From positions 620,001 to 684,000 of the forward strand of contig NZ_JAGIOD010000002.1 of the NCBI RefSeq assembly GCF_017876545.1: DNA of 64,000 nt, given 5' to 3'. Source of the DNA: Brachybacterium sacelli (lineage in GTDB: Bacteria; Actinomycetota; Actinomycetes; Actinomycetales; Dermabacteraceae). A program made the translations under genes and the position numbers. Below, one piece after another: positions 54,216 to 63,701 of the stretch; within the stretch, counting starts at the first letter, position 1; each line of letters starts with the position of its first letter. A model generated the notes under the pieces. The model searched no databases, had not been told where the DNA came from, and worked only from the letters and a program-made list of their open reading frames with translations.

Positions 54216-55886
54216 ATGTCCATCGTCTCCACCCATGTCGCCCGCACCCTCGCCCAGCACGTCCAGCACGTGTTCGGACTCATGGGCAACGGCAACGCCT
54301 ACTTCCTCGATGCCCTGCTGCGCGGGACAGATGCCTCCTACACGGCCATCCGCCACGAGGCCGGGGCCGTGGTCGCGGCCGATGCGCATTTCCGCACCTC
54401 GGGACGCCTGGCCGCTGCGACGACCACCTACGGCGCCGGTTTCACGAACACGCTGACCGCTCTCGCGGAGGCCGCTCAGGCCCGCGTCCCGCTGGTCCTG
54501 GTCGTCGGCGACGAGCCGACCTCGGGCCCACGCCCCTGGGACGTCGATCAGATCGCGTTGAGCTCCGCGGTCGGCGTGCGCACCTACACCGTGGGACGGA
54601 TCGACGCCGCAGCGGCGACGGTGACCGCGATCGAGCACGCCCTCTCGTACCGGGTGCCCGTGGTCCTCGCGATCCCCTACGACGTCGCCCGGCTGGACAT
54701 CGGCCCCGTCCCCGAGGTCCCCGGCCCCGGGCGACCCGAGCCGATGGCACCGAGCGCCGACTTCACGCGCGCCGCGATCTCCCACCTTGCCGCGGATCTC
54801 TCCGCCGCCGAGCGCCCGCTGCTCCTGGCCGGACGCGGTGCCTGGCTGGCCGATGCCGGCCGGGCCCTCGGCGAGCTCGCCGCCGCGACGGGCGCCGTCA
54901 CAGCCACCACGGCGCTGGGTCGCGGCATCTTCCCCGAGGACCGCTACGACCTCGGCGTCGCCGGCGGCTTCGGCGCACCCGGAGCCATGGAGCTCGTGCG
55001 CGAGGCCGACGTGGCGCTGGTCGTCGGCGCCGATCTCAACCAGTTCACCCTGCGCTTCGGCGAGCTGTTCCACCCCGTCACCACCGTGTGGCAGGTGGAC
55101 ACCGCGCCCGCGGCGACCCACGCCCGGGTGGGCGGATTCGTGCGGGCCGACGCCCGGCTGAGCGTCGAGGCGATCACCCGCGCTCTGTCGCAGAACCGGG
55201 ATCAGAGCGTGAACCAGGGGGCCACGGTCCCGTGGCGGGAGACCATCGACGCCCCCGGGCTGCGAACCCACGCGGTCGGCCCCGAGCTCGCCGCGGACGG
55301 CCGTCTGGACCCGCGGGCCGCCGCCGCCCGCCTCGCCGAGCTGCTGCCCGAGGACCGCGTCGTCGTCTCCGACGGCGGTCACTTCATCGCGTGGGCCAAC
55401 AAGTACTGGCCGATCACCGACCCTCACCGGATGGCGATGGTCGGGACCGCGTTCCAGTCGATCGGCCTGGGCTGGCCCAGCGTTCCGGGCGCCGCTCGCG
55501 CCAATCCCACCTCCACGATCGTGCTGACCACCGGCGACGGGGGAGGGGTCATGGCTTTGGCAGACCTCGAGTCGGCCGTCCGCTCAGCCGCCGGACGCGG
55601 TGTCGCGGTGATCTGGAACGACGCCGCCTACGGCGCCGAGGTGAACCTGTACGGGCGGAAGGGCCTGGTGCAAGACCCCATGCTGATCCCCGAGATGGAC
55701 TTCGCCGCTCTCGGGACGGCGGCCGGGGCCGAGGGGGTCGTGGTGCGTTCCCTCGCGGACCTCGACAGGGTGGCGTCCTGGGCGCGCGAAGCTCCTGAGG
55801 ATCGTCGCTACCTGGTGCTCGATCTGCGCATCTCCGGCACCGTCATCGCCCCGTACCAGGAAGAGGTCATCCGGGTGAACTCCTGA
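54216..55886 (+). CDS. Thiamine-diphosphate-dependent enzyme, acetolactate synthase-like
   Basis: The 556-residue protein has the three-domain TPP-enzyme layout. Glu48 in RHEAGA activates the cofactor, a central domain follows, and the C-terminal TPP/Mg motif is GDGGGVMAL...NDAAYG. It is related to acetolactate synthase large subunits and benzoylformate decarboxylases, but no regulatory subunit gene is adjacent, so the substrate is unknown. The ATG at 54216 follows GGAAGG; the open frame upstream is not protein-like. Confidence 0.88.
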   Translation: MSIVSTHVARTLAQHVQHVFGLMGNGNAYFLDALLRGTDASYTAIRHEAGAVVAADAHFRTSGRLAAATTTYGAGFTNTLTALAEAAQARVPLVLVVGDEPTSGPRPWDVDQIALSSAVGVRTYTVGRIDAAAATVTAIEHALSYRVPVVLAIPYDVARLDIGPVPEVPGPGRPEPMAPSADFTRAAISHLAADLSAAERPLLLAGRGAWLADAGRALGELAAATGAVTATTALGRGIFPEDRYDLGVAGGFGAPGAMELVREADVALVVGADLNQFTLRFGELFHPVTTVWQVDTAPAATHARVGGFVRADARLSVEAITRALSQNRDQSVNQGATVPWRETIDAPGLRTHAVGPELAADGRLDPRAAAARLAELLPEDRVVVSDGGHFIAWANKYWPITDPHRMAMVGTAFQSIGLGWPSVPGAARANPTSTIVLTTGDGGGVMALADLESAVRSAAGRGVAVIWNDAAYGAEVNLYGRKGLVQDPMLIPEMDFAALGTAAGAEGVVVRSLADLDRVASWAREAPEDRRYLVLDLRISGTVIAPYQEEVIRVNS

Positions 55887-55900
55887 CCCGGCCCCGGCCG

Positions 55901-55958
55901 AGTAATGCCGCCGGAGGACCGATGATCGAGCGATCATCGGTCCTCCGGCGGCATTACT
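55901..55958. terminator. 58-bp perfect palindrome between convergent genes
   Basis: Two perfectly complementary 28-bp arms (55901-55928 and 55931-55958) flank a two-base AG. It sits between the TPP-enzyme gene and sdhB, which converge, so a bidirectional terminator is likely. There is no T-tract. Its perfection is unusual. Confidence 0.8.
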
Positions 55959-55982
55959 GCGGAGGCGACGTGGAGCGGGCGC

Positions 55983-56753
55983 TCAGACGCGGCCGCGGAT
56001 CACGGCCTGCTTCACCTCGGCGATCGCCTTGGTCACCTGGATGCCTCGCGGGCACGCCTCGGTGCAGTTGAAGGTGGTGCGGCAGCGCCACACCCCCTCC
56101 TTGGAGTTCAGGATCTCCAGCCGCTGCTCGCCGGCGTCGTCGCGGGAATCGAAGATGAAGCGGTGGGCGTTGACGATCGCGGCCGGGCCGAAGTACTGGC
56201 CGTCGGTCCAGAACACCGGGCAGGACGAGGTGCACGCCGCGCACAGGATGCACTTGGTGGTGTCGTCGAAGCGCTCGCGCTCCTCGGCGGACTGCAGACG
56301 CTCCCGGCTCGGCTCCTGTCCCTGGGCGACCAGGAACGGCATGACCTCCTTGTAGGAGTCGAAGAACGGCTCCATGTCGACGATCAGGTCCTTCTCGACC
56401 GGCAGGCCCTTGATGGGCTCGACGGTGACGGGCTTGTCGATGTCGAGGTCCTTGAGCAGCGTCTTGCAGGCCAGACGGTTGCGGCCGTTGATCCGCATGG
56501 CGTCGGAGCCGCACACGCCGTGGGCGCAGGAGCGGCGGAAGGTCAGCGACCCGTCCAGATGCCACTTGATCTCGTGCATGGCGTCGAGCACACGGTCGGT
56601 GCCGTGCATGGTGACGGTGAAGTCCTCCCAGTGGGAGCCCTTGTCGTCCTCCGGGTTGAAGCGCGCGATGCGCAACGTCACCTGGAACGAGGGGATCTCC
56701 TCCGCGCTGGACTGCGGGGACTCGGCCTGGGGCTTCTCGGCGACGGCAGTCAT
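55983..56753 (-). CDS. sdhB: Succinate dehydrogenase iron-sulfur subunit
   Basis: The 256-residue protein carries the 2Fe-2S ligands in SCAHGVCGSDAM...LAC, and the cysteine groups for the 4Fe-4S and 3Fe-4S clusters in CILCAACTSSCPVF and CRTTFNCTEACPRGI. It passes electrons from FAD to quinone. It shares a TGATG junction with sdhA and is the last gene of sdhCDAB. Confidence 0.97.
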   Translation of the reverse strand: MTAVAEKPQAESPQSSAEEIPSFQVTLRIARFNPEDDKGSHWEDFTVTMHGTDRVLDAMHEIKWHLDGSLTFRRSCAHGVCGSDAMRINGRNRLACKTLLKDLDIDKPVTVEPIKGLPVEKDLIVDMEPFFDSYKEVMPFLVAQGQEPSRERLQSAEERERFDDTTKCILCAACTSSCPVFWTDGQYFGPAAIVNAHRFIFDSRDDAGEQRLEILNSKEGVWRCRTTFNCTEACPRGIQVTKAIAEVKQAVIRGRV

Positions 56754-58528
56754 CAGAACGTACGCTCCTTCGGCTCGTAGCGGGTGATCACGACGGGTTT
56801 GGTGCCCAGACGGACCGTGGTGCCCTCGGAACCCTCCTCACCCTCCAGGGTGCGGTAGGCCATGGTGTGCTCGAGGTAGTTGACGTCATCGCGCTTGTCG
56901 TGGTCCTCGCGGAAGTGGCCGCCGCGGGACTCCTTGCGGTGCAGCGCTCCCAGCGTCACGATCTCGGCGAGATCGAGCAGGAACCCGAGCTCGACGGCCT
57001 CCATGAGGTCGAGGTTGTACCGCATGCCCTTGTCCTGGATGGCGACGGTCTCGTAGCGCTTCTTGAGCGCCTCGATCTCGGCCAGGGCGATACGGCAGGT
57101 CTCGTCGGTGCGGAACACCTGGACATTGGCGTCCATGGTCTCCTGCAGCTCGCGGCGGATGTCGGCGATGCGGTCCTCGGTGGCGGGACGATCGCGAAGG
57201 CGCTGCAGCAGCTCGACCGTCGGGGACTCGACTCCCGCCGGAAGGTCGGCCAGTTCCACCCTGGAGGCATGCTCCGCGGCGGCGATGCCCGCGCGTCGGC
57301 CGAACACGTTGATGTCCAGCAGCGAGTTGGTGCCCAGGCGGTTGCCGCCGTGCACGGACACGCAGGCGGTCTCGCCGGCGGCGTACAGGCCGGGCACGAC
57401 GTCGGTCGCGTTGCGCAGCACCTCACCGCGGATGTTGGTGGGGATGCCGCCCATGCCGTAGTGCGCGGTGGGGAACACCGGCACCGGCTCGGTGTACGGC
57501 TCCACCCCGAGATAGGTGCGGGCGAACTCGGTGATGTCCGGGAGCTTCGCATCGATGTGCGCCGGCTCCAGGTGGGTGAGGTCCAGCAGGACGTAGTCCT
57601 TCTTCGGGCCGCAGCCGCGCCCCTCGCGCACCTCGTTGGCCATCGCGCGGGCGACGACGTCTCGCGGCGCGAGATCCTTGAGCGTGGGGGCGTAGCGCTC
57701 CATGAAGCGCTCCATGTCGCTGTTGCGCAGGATCCCGCCCTCGCCGCGGGCGGCCTCCGACAGCAGGATGCCCAGGCCCGCCAGGCCCGTCGGGTGGAAC
57801 TGGAAGAACTCCATGTCCTCGAGCGGGATCCCCCGGCGGAAGGCCATCGCGGGGCCGTCGCCGGTGAGGGTGTGGGCGTTCGAGGTGGTCTTGAACATCT
57901 TGCCGAAACCACCGGAGGCGAACACCACGGACTTCGCACGGAAGACGTGGATCTCGCCGGTGGCCAGCTCGTAGGTGACCACACCGGAGGCGCGCACGCC
58001 CTCGTCGGAGCGCGGGTCGCCGGTCATCAGCACGTCGAGCACGTAATACTCGTTGAAGAACTCCACGTTCTGCTTGACGCAGTTCTGGTAGAGGGTCTGC
58101 AGGATCATGTGACCGGTGCGGTCGGCCGCGTAGCAGGAGCGGCGCACGGGCGCCTCGCCGTGCTCACGGGTGTGACCGCCGAAGCGGCGCTGGTCGATGC
58201 GCCCCTCGGGCGTGCGGTTGAAGGGCAGGCCCATCTTCTCCAGGTCGAGCACCGCGTCGATGGCCTCCTTGGCCATGACCTCCGCGGCGTCCTGGTCGAC
58301 CAGGTAGTCACCACCCTTGACGGTGTCGTACGTGTGCCACTCCCAGTTGTCGTCCTCGACGTTGGCCAGGGCGGCGCACATCCCGCCCTGGGCCGCGCCC
58401 GTGTGGGAGCGCGTGGGGTAGAGCTTGGTGACGACCGCGGTGCGGGCGCGGCCGGAGGATTCCAGCGCCGCGCGCATGCCGGCGCCGCCGGCACCGATGA
58501 TGACCACGTCGTAGGTATGGGTCTGCAT
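56753..58528 (-). CDS. sdhA: Succinate dehydrogenase flavoprotein subunit
   Basis: The 591-residue catalytic subunit has the FAD-binding VVIIGAGGAGMRAAL and His42 in RSHTGAAQGG for covalent FAD attachment. The active-site segments FHPTGL, HYGMGGIPT and HGGNRLGTNSLLD are present. It oxidises succinate to fumarate at the membrane. The start is the ATG at 58528 beginning MQTHTYDVV; the open frame beyond it is not homologous in appearance. Confidence 0.97.
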   Translation of the reverse strand: MQTHTYDVVIIGAGGAGMRAALESSGRARTAVVTKLYPTRSHTGAAQGGMCAALANVEDDNWEWHTYDTVKGGDYLVDQDAAEVMAKEAIDAVLDLEKMGLPFNRTPEGRIDQRRFGGHTREHGEAPVRRSCYAADRTGHMILQTLYQNCVKQNVEFFNEYYVLDVLMTGDPRSDEGVRASGVVTYELATGEIHVFRAKSVVFASGGFGKMFKTTSNAHTLTGDGPAMAFRRGIPLEDMEFFQFHPTGLAGLGILLSEAARGEGGILRNSDMERFMERYAPTLKDLAPRDVVARAMANEVREGRGCGPKKDYVLLDLTHLEPAHIDAKLPDITEFARTYLGVEPYTEPVPVFPTAHYGMGGIPTNIRGEVLRNATDVVPGLYAAGETACVSVHGGNRLGTNSLLDINVFGRRAGIAAAEHASRVELADLPAGVESPTVELLQRLRDRPATEDRIADIRRELQETMDANVQVFRTDETCRIALAEIEALKKRYETVAIQDKGMRYNLDLMEAVELGFLLDLAEIVTLGALHRKESRGGHFREDHDKRDDVNYLEHTMAYRTLEGEEGSEGTTVRLGTKPVVITRYEPKERTF

Positions 58529-58608
58529 GTCTGGTGACTGCTCCGTTTCGGGGTCGACCGGGAAGGACGTTTCGAGTGGGGCCGAGGCTCCGGTGCTCGC
58601 GAGGGACC

Positions 58609-59067
58609 TCAGCCCTCGCAGAAGGAGGGCAGCAGGCTCGGCTCGGCGCCGACGGGGCACGGATCGAAGGTGAAGATCACGAGCGTGCCCAGGACGATGG
58701 TGACGACCACCGCGAAGTACAGCAGACCCTTGAGGGTCAGGCGCAGCTTCGGATTGCGTGCGTAGTCGTTGACGATCGTGCGGACGCCGTTGCCGCCGTG
58801 GATCAGACCGAGCCAGAGCATGAGCAGGTCCCAGACCTGCCAGAACGGGGAGGCCCACTTGCCGCCGACGAAGGCGAAGTCGATGCCCTTGACGCCTTCG
58901 CCGAGCCACAGGTTCACGAACAGGTGGCCGAAGACGAGGATCACGAGCAGGACGCCGGAGATGCGCATGAAGAGCCACGACAGCATCTCGGAGTTGATGC
59001 CCCGCTGGCCGGTGCGGCGGTAGCGGGTGCTGGGGTCAGGGATCGAGGGGGCGGACTGTGCGCTCAT
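58609..59067 (-). CDS. sdhD: Succinate dehydrogenase hydrophobic membrane anchor subunit
   Basis: The 152-residue protein has three membrane helices (about 34-55, 76-95 and 115-135) and the RISGVLLVILVFGHLFVNL haem/quinone helix. The ATG at 59067 follows GGAG at suitable spacing. A GTG at 59073 overlapping the sdhC stop is an alternative. It anchors SdhAB and contributes the quinone site. Confidence 0.93.
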   Translation of the reverse strand: MSAQSAPSIPDPSTRYRRTGQRGINSEMLSWLFMRISGVLLVILVFGHLFVNLWLGEGVKGIDFAFVGGKWASPFWQVWDLLMLWLGLIHGGNGVRTIVNDYARNPKLRLTLKGLLYFAVVVTIVLGTLVIFTFDPCPVGAEPSLLPSFCEG

Positions 59068-59069
59068 GA

Positions 59070-59447
59070 TCACGCTCCGAACATGTGCATGAGGTGGCGG
59101 GGGACGAAGCCGAGCATCAGGACCACCCAGAGGACCACGACGCCCCAGAACAGGCCACGCTGCCGGGCGGTGCCCTGGGACCAGAAGTCCACCAGGATGA
59201 TGCGCAGGCCGTTGAGGGCGTGGAAGAGGATCGCGCCGACCAGGCCGACCTCACCGAGGCCGAACACGATGGTCTTGTAGTGCCCGATCACCTCGTTGTA
59301 CGCCTCGGGCGAGACCCGCACCAGTGCGGTGTCCAGGACATGCACGAGGAGGAACAGGAAGATGAGCATTCCCGAGATGCGGTGGGCGACCCAGGACCAC
59401 ATGCCCTCGCGACCGCGATAGAGCGTCCCGGATTGGGCTGATGCCAC
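59070..59447 (-). CDS. sdhC: Succinate dehydrogenase cytochrome b556 subunit
   Basis: The 125-residue protein has the conserved WSWVAHRISGMLIFLFLLVHVLDTALV with a haem-ligand histidine and three membrane helices. The GTG start with GGAGGAACTCC directly upstream is preferred. The longer frame to 59579 is Arg/Pro-rich and not SdhC-like. It is the first gene of sdhCDAB, divergent from the guanylyltransferase gene across a 276-bp gap in which I found no clear sdh promoter. Confidence 0.93.
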   Translation of the reverse strand: MASAQSGTLYRGREGMWSWVAHRISGMLIFLFLLVHVLDTALVRVSPEAYNEVIGHYKTIVFGLGEVGLVGAILFHALNGLRIILVDFWSQGTARQRGLFWGVVVLWVVLMLGFVPRHLMHMFGA

Positions 59448-59723
59448 GGAGTTCCTCCAGAAGCGACGGGGTGGCGCCGGAAGCGGGATGCGCCGCCGCA
59501 GAGGTGGGGCGCGCGGGCCGCGGGGTGGGCCCGGACGGCCTTCGCGGCGCTCGAGGCGCCTGGCGGGCACCCATTTCACGACACGGCGACATCATCATCG
59601 CCCCCGACAGGGGCGGATCCAGCGTAGCACCATGACGTGCACGTTCTGTGCATCTCGCGGCGCCGGCGACCCGCTCGGACGTCTCTGCCGCGGTGCTGTG
59701 CGAGGCCCGGATACGCTGGCCAT

Positions 59724-60965
59724 ATGCCCCAGGCTCCCTTCGTCCCCGTGATCCCGGCAGGCGGCGCCGGCGCCCGACTGTGGCCGCTCTCACGCCGTGC
59801 GCATCCGAAGTTCCTGCTCGACCTCACCGGCTCCGGGGCGTCCCTGCTCCAGCAGACCCTGGCCCGCCTCGGCCCCCTCGCCGACCGGGCCCCGATCGTG
59901 GTCACCGGTGTCGAGCACGTCGAGGCGGTCACCGCCCAGGTCCAGTCCCCGGTCGCTGACGCCGTCCCCGCTCCCGGCACCGCCACCTCCGCCGCCACCA
60001 CCGATCCTCGAGCGAGGATCCTCGCCGAGCCCTCACCGCGCAGCTCCATGCCGGCGATCGCCCTGGCCGCCGCACTCGTGGAGCGGGAGGAGCCCGACGC
60101 CGTGATCGGCTCCTTCGCCGCCGACCACCTGATCGGCGACCAGGACGCCTTCGCCGGCGCCGTCACCGCCGCCCGCCGTGCCGCCGAGCTCGGCTATCTG
60201 GTCACCCTCGGCATCGAGCCCACGCGCCCGGCGACCGGATTCGGCTACATCGAGCAGGGGGCGGCGAAGACGCTCGCGGGTTCGACCGCCGCCGACAGAC
60301 GCGGCGCCGAGGCCGCGCTGCGGGCCGTCGGCGCCCGCCCGGTGGCCCGCTTCGTCGAGAAGCCCGACCGTGCGCGGGCCGAGCGGTTCCTGGCCGCGGG
60401 GACCTTCTCCTGGAACGCAGGCATCTTCGTGGTCCGGGCCCGCGTGCTGCTCGACGAGCTCGCCGCCCAGATCCCCGGCCTGGCCCGCGGGGTCCGGGAC
60501 ATCGCCGCCGCCCATGGCACGGCCGAATACGACGACGTGCTGGAGAGGACCTGGCCCCGCCTGACCAGCATCGCCATCGACCACGCCCTCGCTGAACCGC
60601 TCGCGGCAGCCGGAAAGGTCGCGCTGGTGCCCGCCGACTTCGCCTGGGACGACGTCGGCGACTTCGCCGCGCTCGCCCGCCAGCTGCGGGAGGCACCTGC
60701 TGCCGGGACCGGTGCGGGCGGCGGCCCCGCTGCGGGCGACGGCCGCGGCGATGTCCAGGTGCTGGGCGCGGCGGACGTCGGCGCTCTCTCCTCCACGGCG
60801 ACGGTGTACGGTGCGACCGATCGCCACATCGCCCTGGTCGGGGTGGAGGGCCTCAGCATCGTCGATACCGAGGACGTCCTGCTGGTCCTCGCCGACGAGC
60901 GGGCCCAGGAGCTCTCCCGCCTCGTCGCCGGACTCGACGAGCAGGGGCTCGGTCACCTGCGCTGA
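59724..60965 (+). CDS. manC: Mannose-1-phosphate guanylyltransferase
   Basis: It makes GDP-mannose for glycans and glycolipids. The nucleotidyl-transferase signature PVIPAGGAGARLWPLSRRAHPKF is at the N-terminus, and FVEKPDRARAERFLAAGTFSWNAGIF is characteristic. It has 413 residues with no C-terminal isomerase domain. A TACGCT hexamer at 59712-59717 is placed so that transcription would begin at or next to the ATG, so a leaderless mRNA is likely. No ribosome-binding site is visible. Confidence 0.93.
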   Translation: MPQAPFVPVIPAGGAGARLWPLSRRAHPKFLLDLTGSGASLLQQTLARLGPLADRAPIVVTGVEHVEAVTAQVQSPVADAVPAPGTATSAATTDPRARILAEPSPRSSMPAIALAAALVEREEPDAVIGSFAADHLIGDQDAFAGAVTAARRAAELGYLVTLGIEPTRPATGFGYIEQGAAKTLAGSTAADRRGAEAALRAVGARPVARFVEKPDRARAERFLAAGTFSWNAGIFVVRARVLLDELAAQIPGLARGVRDIAAAHGTAEYDDVLERTWPRLTSIAIDHALAEPLAAAGKVALVPADFAWDDVGDFAALARQLREAPAAGTGAGGGPAAGDGRGDVQVLGAADVGALSSTATVYGATDRHIALVGVEGLSIVDTEDVLLVLADERAQELSRLVAGLDEQGLGHLR

Positions 60966-61049
60966 CGCCGGTGTCCCGACCTGCCGCGTGTGACGCTCGC
61001 GCGGCGGATCCGACGGGACCGCGAGGAGACGGTCGAGGGGAGCGGACAG

Positions 61050-62291
61050 GTGGAGCAGACGCAACAGGTGCTGTTGGGGAGCGCGCAGCAGCGGTCGATG
61101 CTGGGGCCCGACGGCCTGATCGCACGCACGATCACGGAGACGACGGACCGGATGCGCGAGGTGCGCCGTCATCTCCACCGCCATCCCGAGCTCTCGCATC
61201 AGGAGCACTCCACGACGGACTTCGTCCTCGCCCAGCTCGAGGACCTCGGCCTCGCCCCACGACGGCTCGCGCACACCGGCGCGATCTGCGACATCCCCGG
61301 ATCCGATCCGACGCTCGCCCCGATCGCGCTGCGCGCCGACATGGACGCGCTGGGGATCCCCGAGCTGTCCACCGTCGCCTTCCGCTCCACCGTCGAGGGC
61401 GTCTCCCACGCCTGCGGCCACGACGTCCACATGAGCGCGGTGCTCGGCGCCGCCACCGCGCTGGTCCGGGTGGCCGGGGCCGGCGCGCTGCAGCGCGGGG
61501 TGCGACTCGTGTTCCAGCCCTCCGAGGAGATGCACCCCTGCGGCGCCCTCGAGCTGATCGGCCAGGGGGTGCTGGACGGGGTGGACTCGATCCTCGCCCT
61601 GCACTGCGACCCCGGTGTCGACGTCGGCCACGTCGGGCTGAAGGTCGGCCCGATCACCTCGGCCACCGACCCGGTGCGGATCCAGGTGCGCGGCAACGGC
61701 GGGCACACCTCCCGGCCCCACCTCACCCAGGACCTGGTGTACGCGCTGGGCTCCATCGTGACCCAGCTGCCTGCGGCGCTGACCCGACGCATGGACCCGC
61801 GCTCCGGGGTGAACCTCACCTGGGGCAGCATCCACGCCGGCTCGGCCTTCAACGCGATCCCCAGCAGCGGCACCCTCGAGGGGACGCTGCGCTGCCTGGA
61901 CCACGACGCCTGGGACCGCGCCGAAGAGCTGCTGGAGACCGTGCTGGCGGACCTGGTGCGCCCGTGGGACGTCGAGGCGCGGGTGACCCACGACCGCGGC
62001 GTGCCCCCGGTCTCCAACGCCGCCTCCAGCGTGGACGTGCTCACCGCCGCGGTGACCAGCGTGCTGGGCCGCGAGTACCTCGATCCGACCGCTCAGTCCC
62101 TGGGCGGGGAGGACTTCGCCTGGTACCTCGAGAAGGTGCCCGGCGCCCTGGCGCGGCTCGGCACCCGCACCCCGGGCGGCCGCACCTACGACCTCCACAT
62201 GGGGGATCTGATGATCGACGAGCGGGCCATCGGCATCGGGGCGTCGGTCCTCGCGAGCGCCTGCGTCCAGCGGGACCTCGTCGCCACCTGA
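61050..62291 (+). CDS. M20-family metallo-amidohydrolase
   Basis: It belongs to the M20D (HipO/AbgB/N-acyl-amino-acid amidohydrolase) group. The metal-binding motifs RADMDAL, ACGHDVHM, QPSEEMHPCGA and the C-terminal GGEDFAWYLEKVPG are present, with the GNGGHTSRP dimerisation segment between them. The GTG at 61050 follows GAGGGGAG; an in-frame GTG at 60990 lacks a ribosome-binding site and would add 20 residues. The substrate is unknown. It is 84 bp after manC. Confidence 0.9.
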   Translation: MEQTQQVLLGSAQQRSMLGPDGLIARTITETTDRMREVRRHLHRHPELSHQEHSTTDFVLAQLEDLGLAPRRLAHTGAICDIPGSDPTLAPIALRADMDALGIPELSTVAFRSTVEGVSHACGHDVHMSAVLGAATALVRVAGAGALQRGVRLVFQPSEEMHPCGALELIGQGVLDGVDSILALHCDPGVDVGHVGLKVGPITSATDPVRIQVRGNGGHTSRPHLTQDLVYALGSIVTQLPAALTRRMDPRSGVNLTWGSIHAGSAFNAIPSSGTLEGTLRCLDHDAWDRAEELLETVLADLVRPWDVEARVTHDRGVPPVSNAASSVDVLTAAVTSVLGREYLDPTAQSLGGEDFAWYLEKVPGALARLGTRTPGGRTYDLHMGDLMIDERAIGIGASVLASACVQRDLVAT

Positions 62292-62398
62292 GACCGGCCC
62301 CGATCGCCGCGGCGACCCGCCGGTCTCGTATCCGCGTCGATTTCATAACGGTTCATACACAGTGCGTAGGACGGGCTCGTACGGCGTCACCGCGGGGC

Positions 62399-62416
62399 TA
62401 TGTTCCTTCCGGAACA
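62399..62416 (+). promoter_or_regulatory. Candidate promoter with an overlapping palindrome
   Basis: TATGTT (62399-62404) could be a -10. It overlaps the perfect dyad TGTTCC-TTCC-GGAACA (62401-62416), 67 bp before the lipoprotein gene. A direct repeat of TTCATA lies upstream at 62342 and 62352. It may be a repressor site for the nucleoside transporter; this is assigned by eye. Confidence 0.4.
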
Positions 62417-62482
62417 CGACAGAGCTGTCGCCCGAGACGACGCGGGGCCCGATCGGTCCCGACACTGCTGCGGAGGAACCCG

Positions 62483-63592
62483 ATGAAGAGCATGACGCGC
62501 GCGCTCGCCCTGGCCGGGGCCGGCGTCCTCACCCTCGCCGCCTGCGGCACCGCCCCCGAGGAGAGCGCCGGGGGCCGCGGAGCCAGTGACGGCGGCAGCG
62601 ACTACAAGGCCTGCATGGTCTCCGACGCCGGCGGCTGGGACGACAAGTCCTTCAACGAGTCCAGCCACAACGGTCTGCTGGCCGCCGAGGAGAACCTCGG
62701 CATCGAGACGGCCGAGGCCGAGTCGACCAGCTCCTCGGACTTCGCCCCGAACATCAACAACATGGTCACCGAGGGCTGCGACCTCGTCATCACGGTCGGG
62801 TTCCTGCTGGCCCCGGCCACCGGCGCCGCCGCCCGGGCCAACGAGGACACCGACTTCGCGATCGTCGACTCCACCGCGCAGGACACCGACGGCAACCCGA
62901 TCGAGGTCGAGAACGTCAAGCCGATCGAGTTCAACACGGCCGAGGCCGCCTTCCTGGCCGGCTACCTCGCCGCGGGCATGACCGAGACCGGCAAGGTGGC
63001 CACCTACGGCGGCGTCAACATCCCGACCGTCACCATCTTCATGGACGGCTACGTCGACGGCGTCGCCTACTACAACGAGACCAAGGACGCCGACGTGCAG
63101 GTGCTCGGTTGGAACAAGGAGACCCAGGAGGGCTCCATCGTGGGCACTTTCGAGGACCAGTCCAAGGGCAAGGCGGTCTCCGACGAGTTCTACACCGCCG
63201 GCGCGGACATCATCATGCCGGTCGCCGGCCCCGTGGGCGCCGGCACCCTCGCCTCCGCCAAAGAGGGCGAGGACCGCACGGTGATCTGGGTCGACGCCGA
63301 CGGCTACGAGACCAACTCCAGCGACGAGGCGGCCCAGTCGGTCATCCTCACCTCCGTCATGAAGGAGATGACCACCGCGGTCGAGGACGTCATCACCGGG
63401 GCCTCCGAGGACGAGTTCGACGCGACCCCGTACGTCGGCACCCTCGAGAACGGTGGCGTGGGCCTGGCCCCGTTCCACGACTTCGAGAACGACGTCCCCG
63501 CCGAGCTGGTCACCGAGCTCGACACGCTCAAGGAGGACATCGTCGCCGGCGAGGTGGTCGTCGAGTCCTCGGCGTCCCCCGAGGGCTCCTGA
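62483..63592 (+). CDS. BMP/PnrA-family nucleoside-binding lipoprotein
   Basis: The 369-residue substrate-binding protein belongs to a nucleoside ABC transporter. The signal peptide ends in lipobox LAAC with Cys21 as the lipidated residue. The family motifs ACMVSDAGGWDDKSFNESSHNGL, YGGVNIPTVTIFMDGYVDGV and VIWVDADGYETN fit BmpA/PnrA proteins that bind purine nucleosides. The ATG follows GGAGGAA. The ATPase gene of the system starts 109 bp downstream. Confidence 0.94.
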   Translation: MKSMTRALALAGAGVLTLAACGTAPEESAGGRGASDGGSDYKACMVSDAGGWDDKSFNESSHNGLLAAEENLGIETAEAESTSSSDFAPNINNMVTEGCDLVITVGFLLAPATGAAARANEDTDFAIVDSTAQDTDGNPIEVENVKPIEFNTAEAAFLAGYLAAGMTETGKVATYGGVNIPTVTIFMDGYVDGVAYYNETKDADVQVLGWNKETQEGSIVGTFEDQSKGKAVSDEFYTAGADIIMPVAGPVGAGTLASAKEGEDRTVIWVDADGYETNSSDEAAQSVILTSVMKEMTTAVEDVITGASEDEFDATPYVGTLENGGVGLAPFHDFENDVPAELVTELDTLKEDIVAGEVVVESSASPEGS

Positions 63593-63605
63593 TCCGCTGA
63601 GACCC

Positions 63606-63650
63606 CGAGGCGGTCCCGGCCCCCACCCGGGCGGGGCCGCCTCGTCTGAC
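63606..63650 (+). terminator. Attenuating hairpin between lipoprotein and ATPase genes
   Basis: CGAGGCGG/CCGCCTCG (63606-63613 with 63637-63644) with inner CCCG/CGGG pairing is followed by TCTGAC. Within a transporter operon such hairpins often keep the binding protein more abundant than the membrane parts. Confidence 0.65.
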
Positions 63651-63701
63651 AGGCCGGCCGACGATCTCGGCCGACGCCGACGGACCACGGAAGCGAGAGA
63701 C

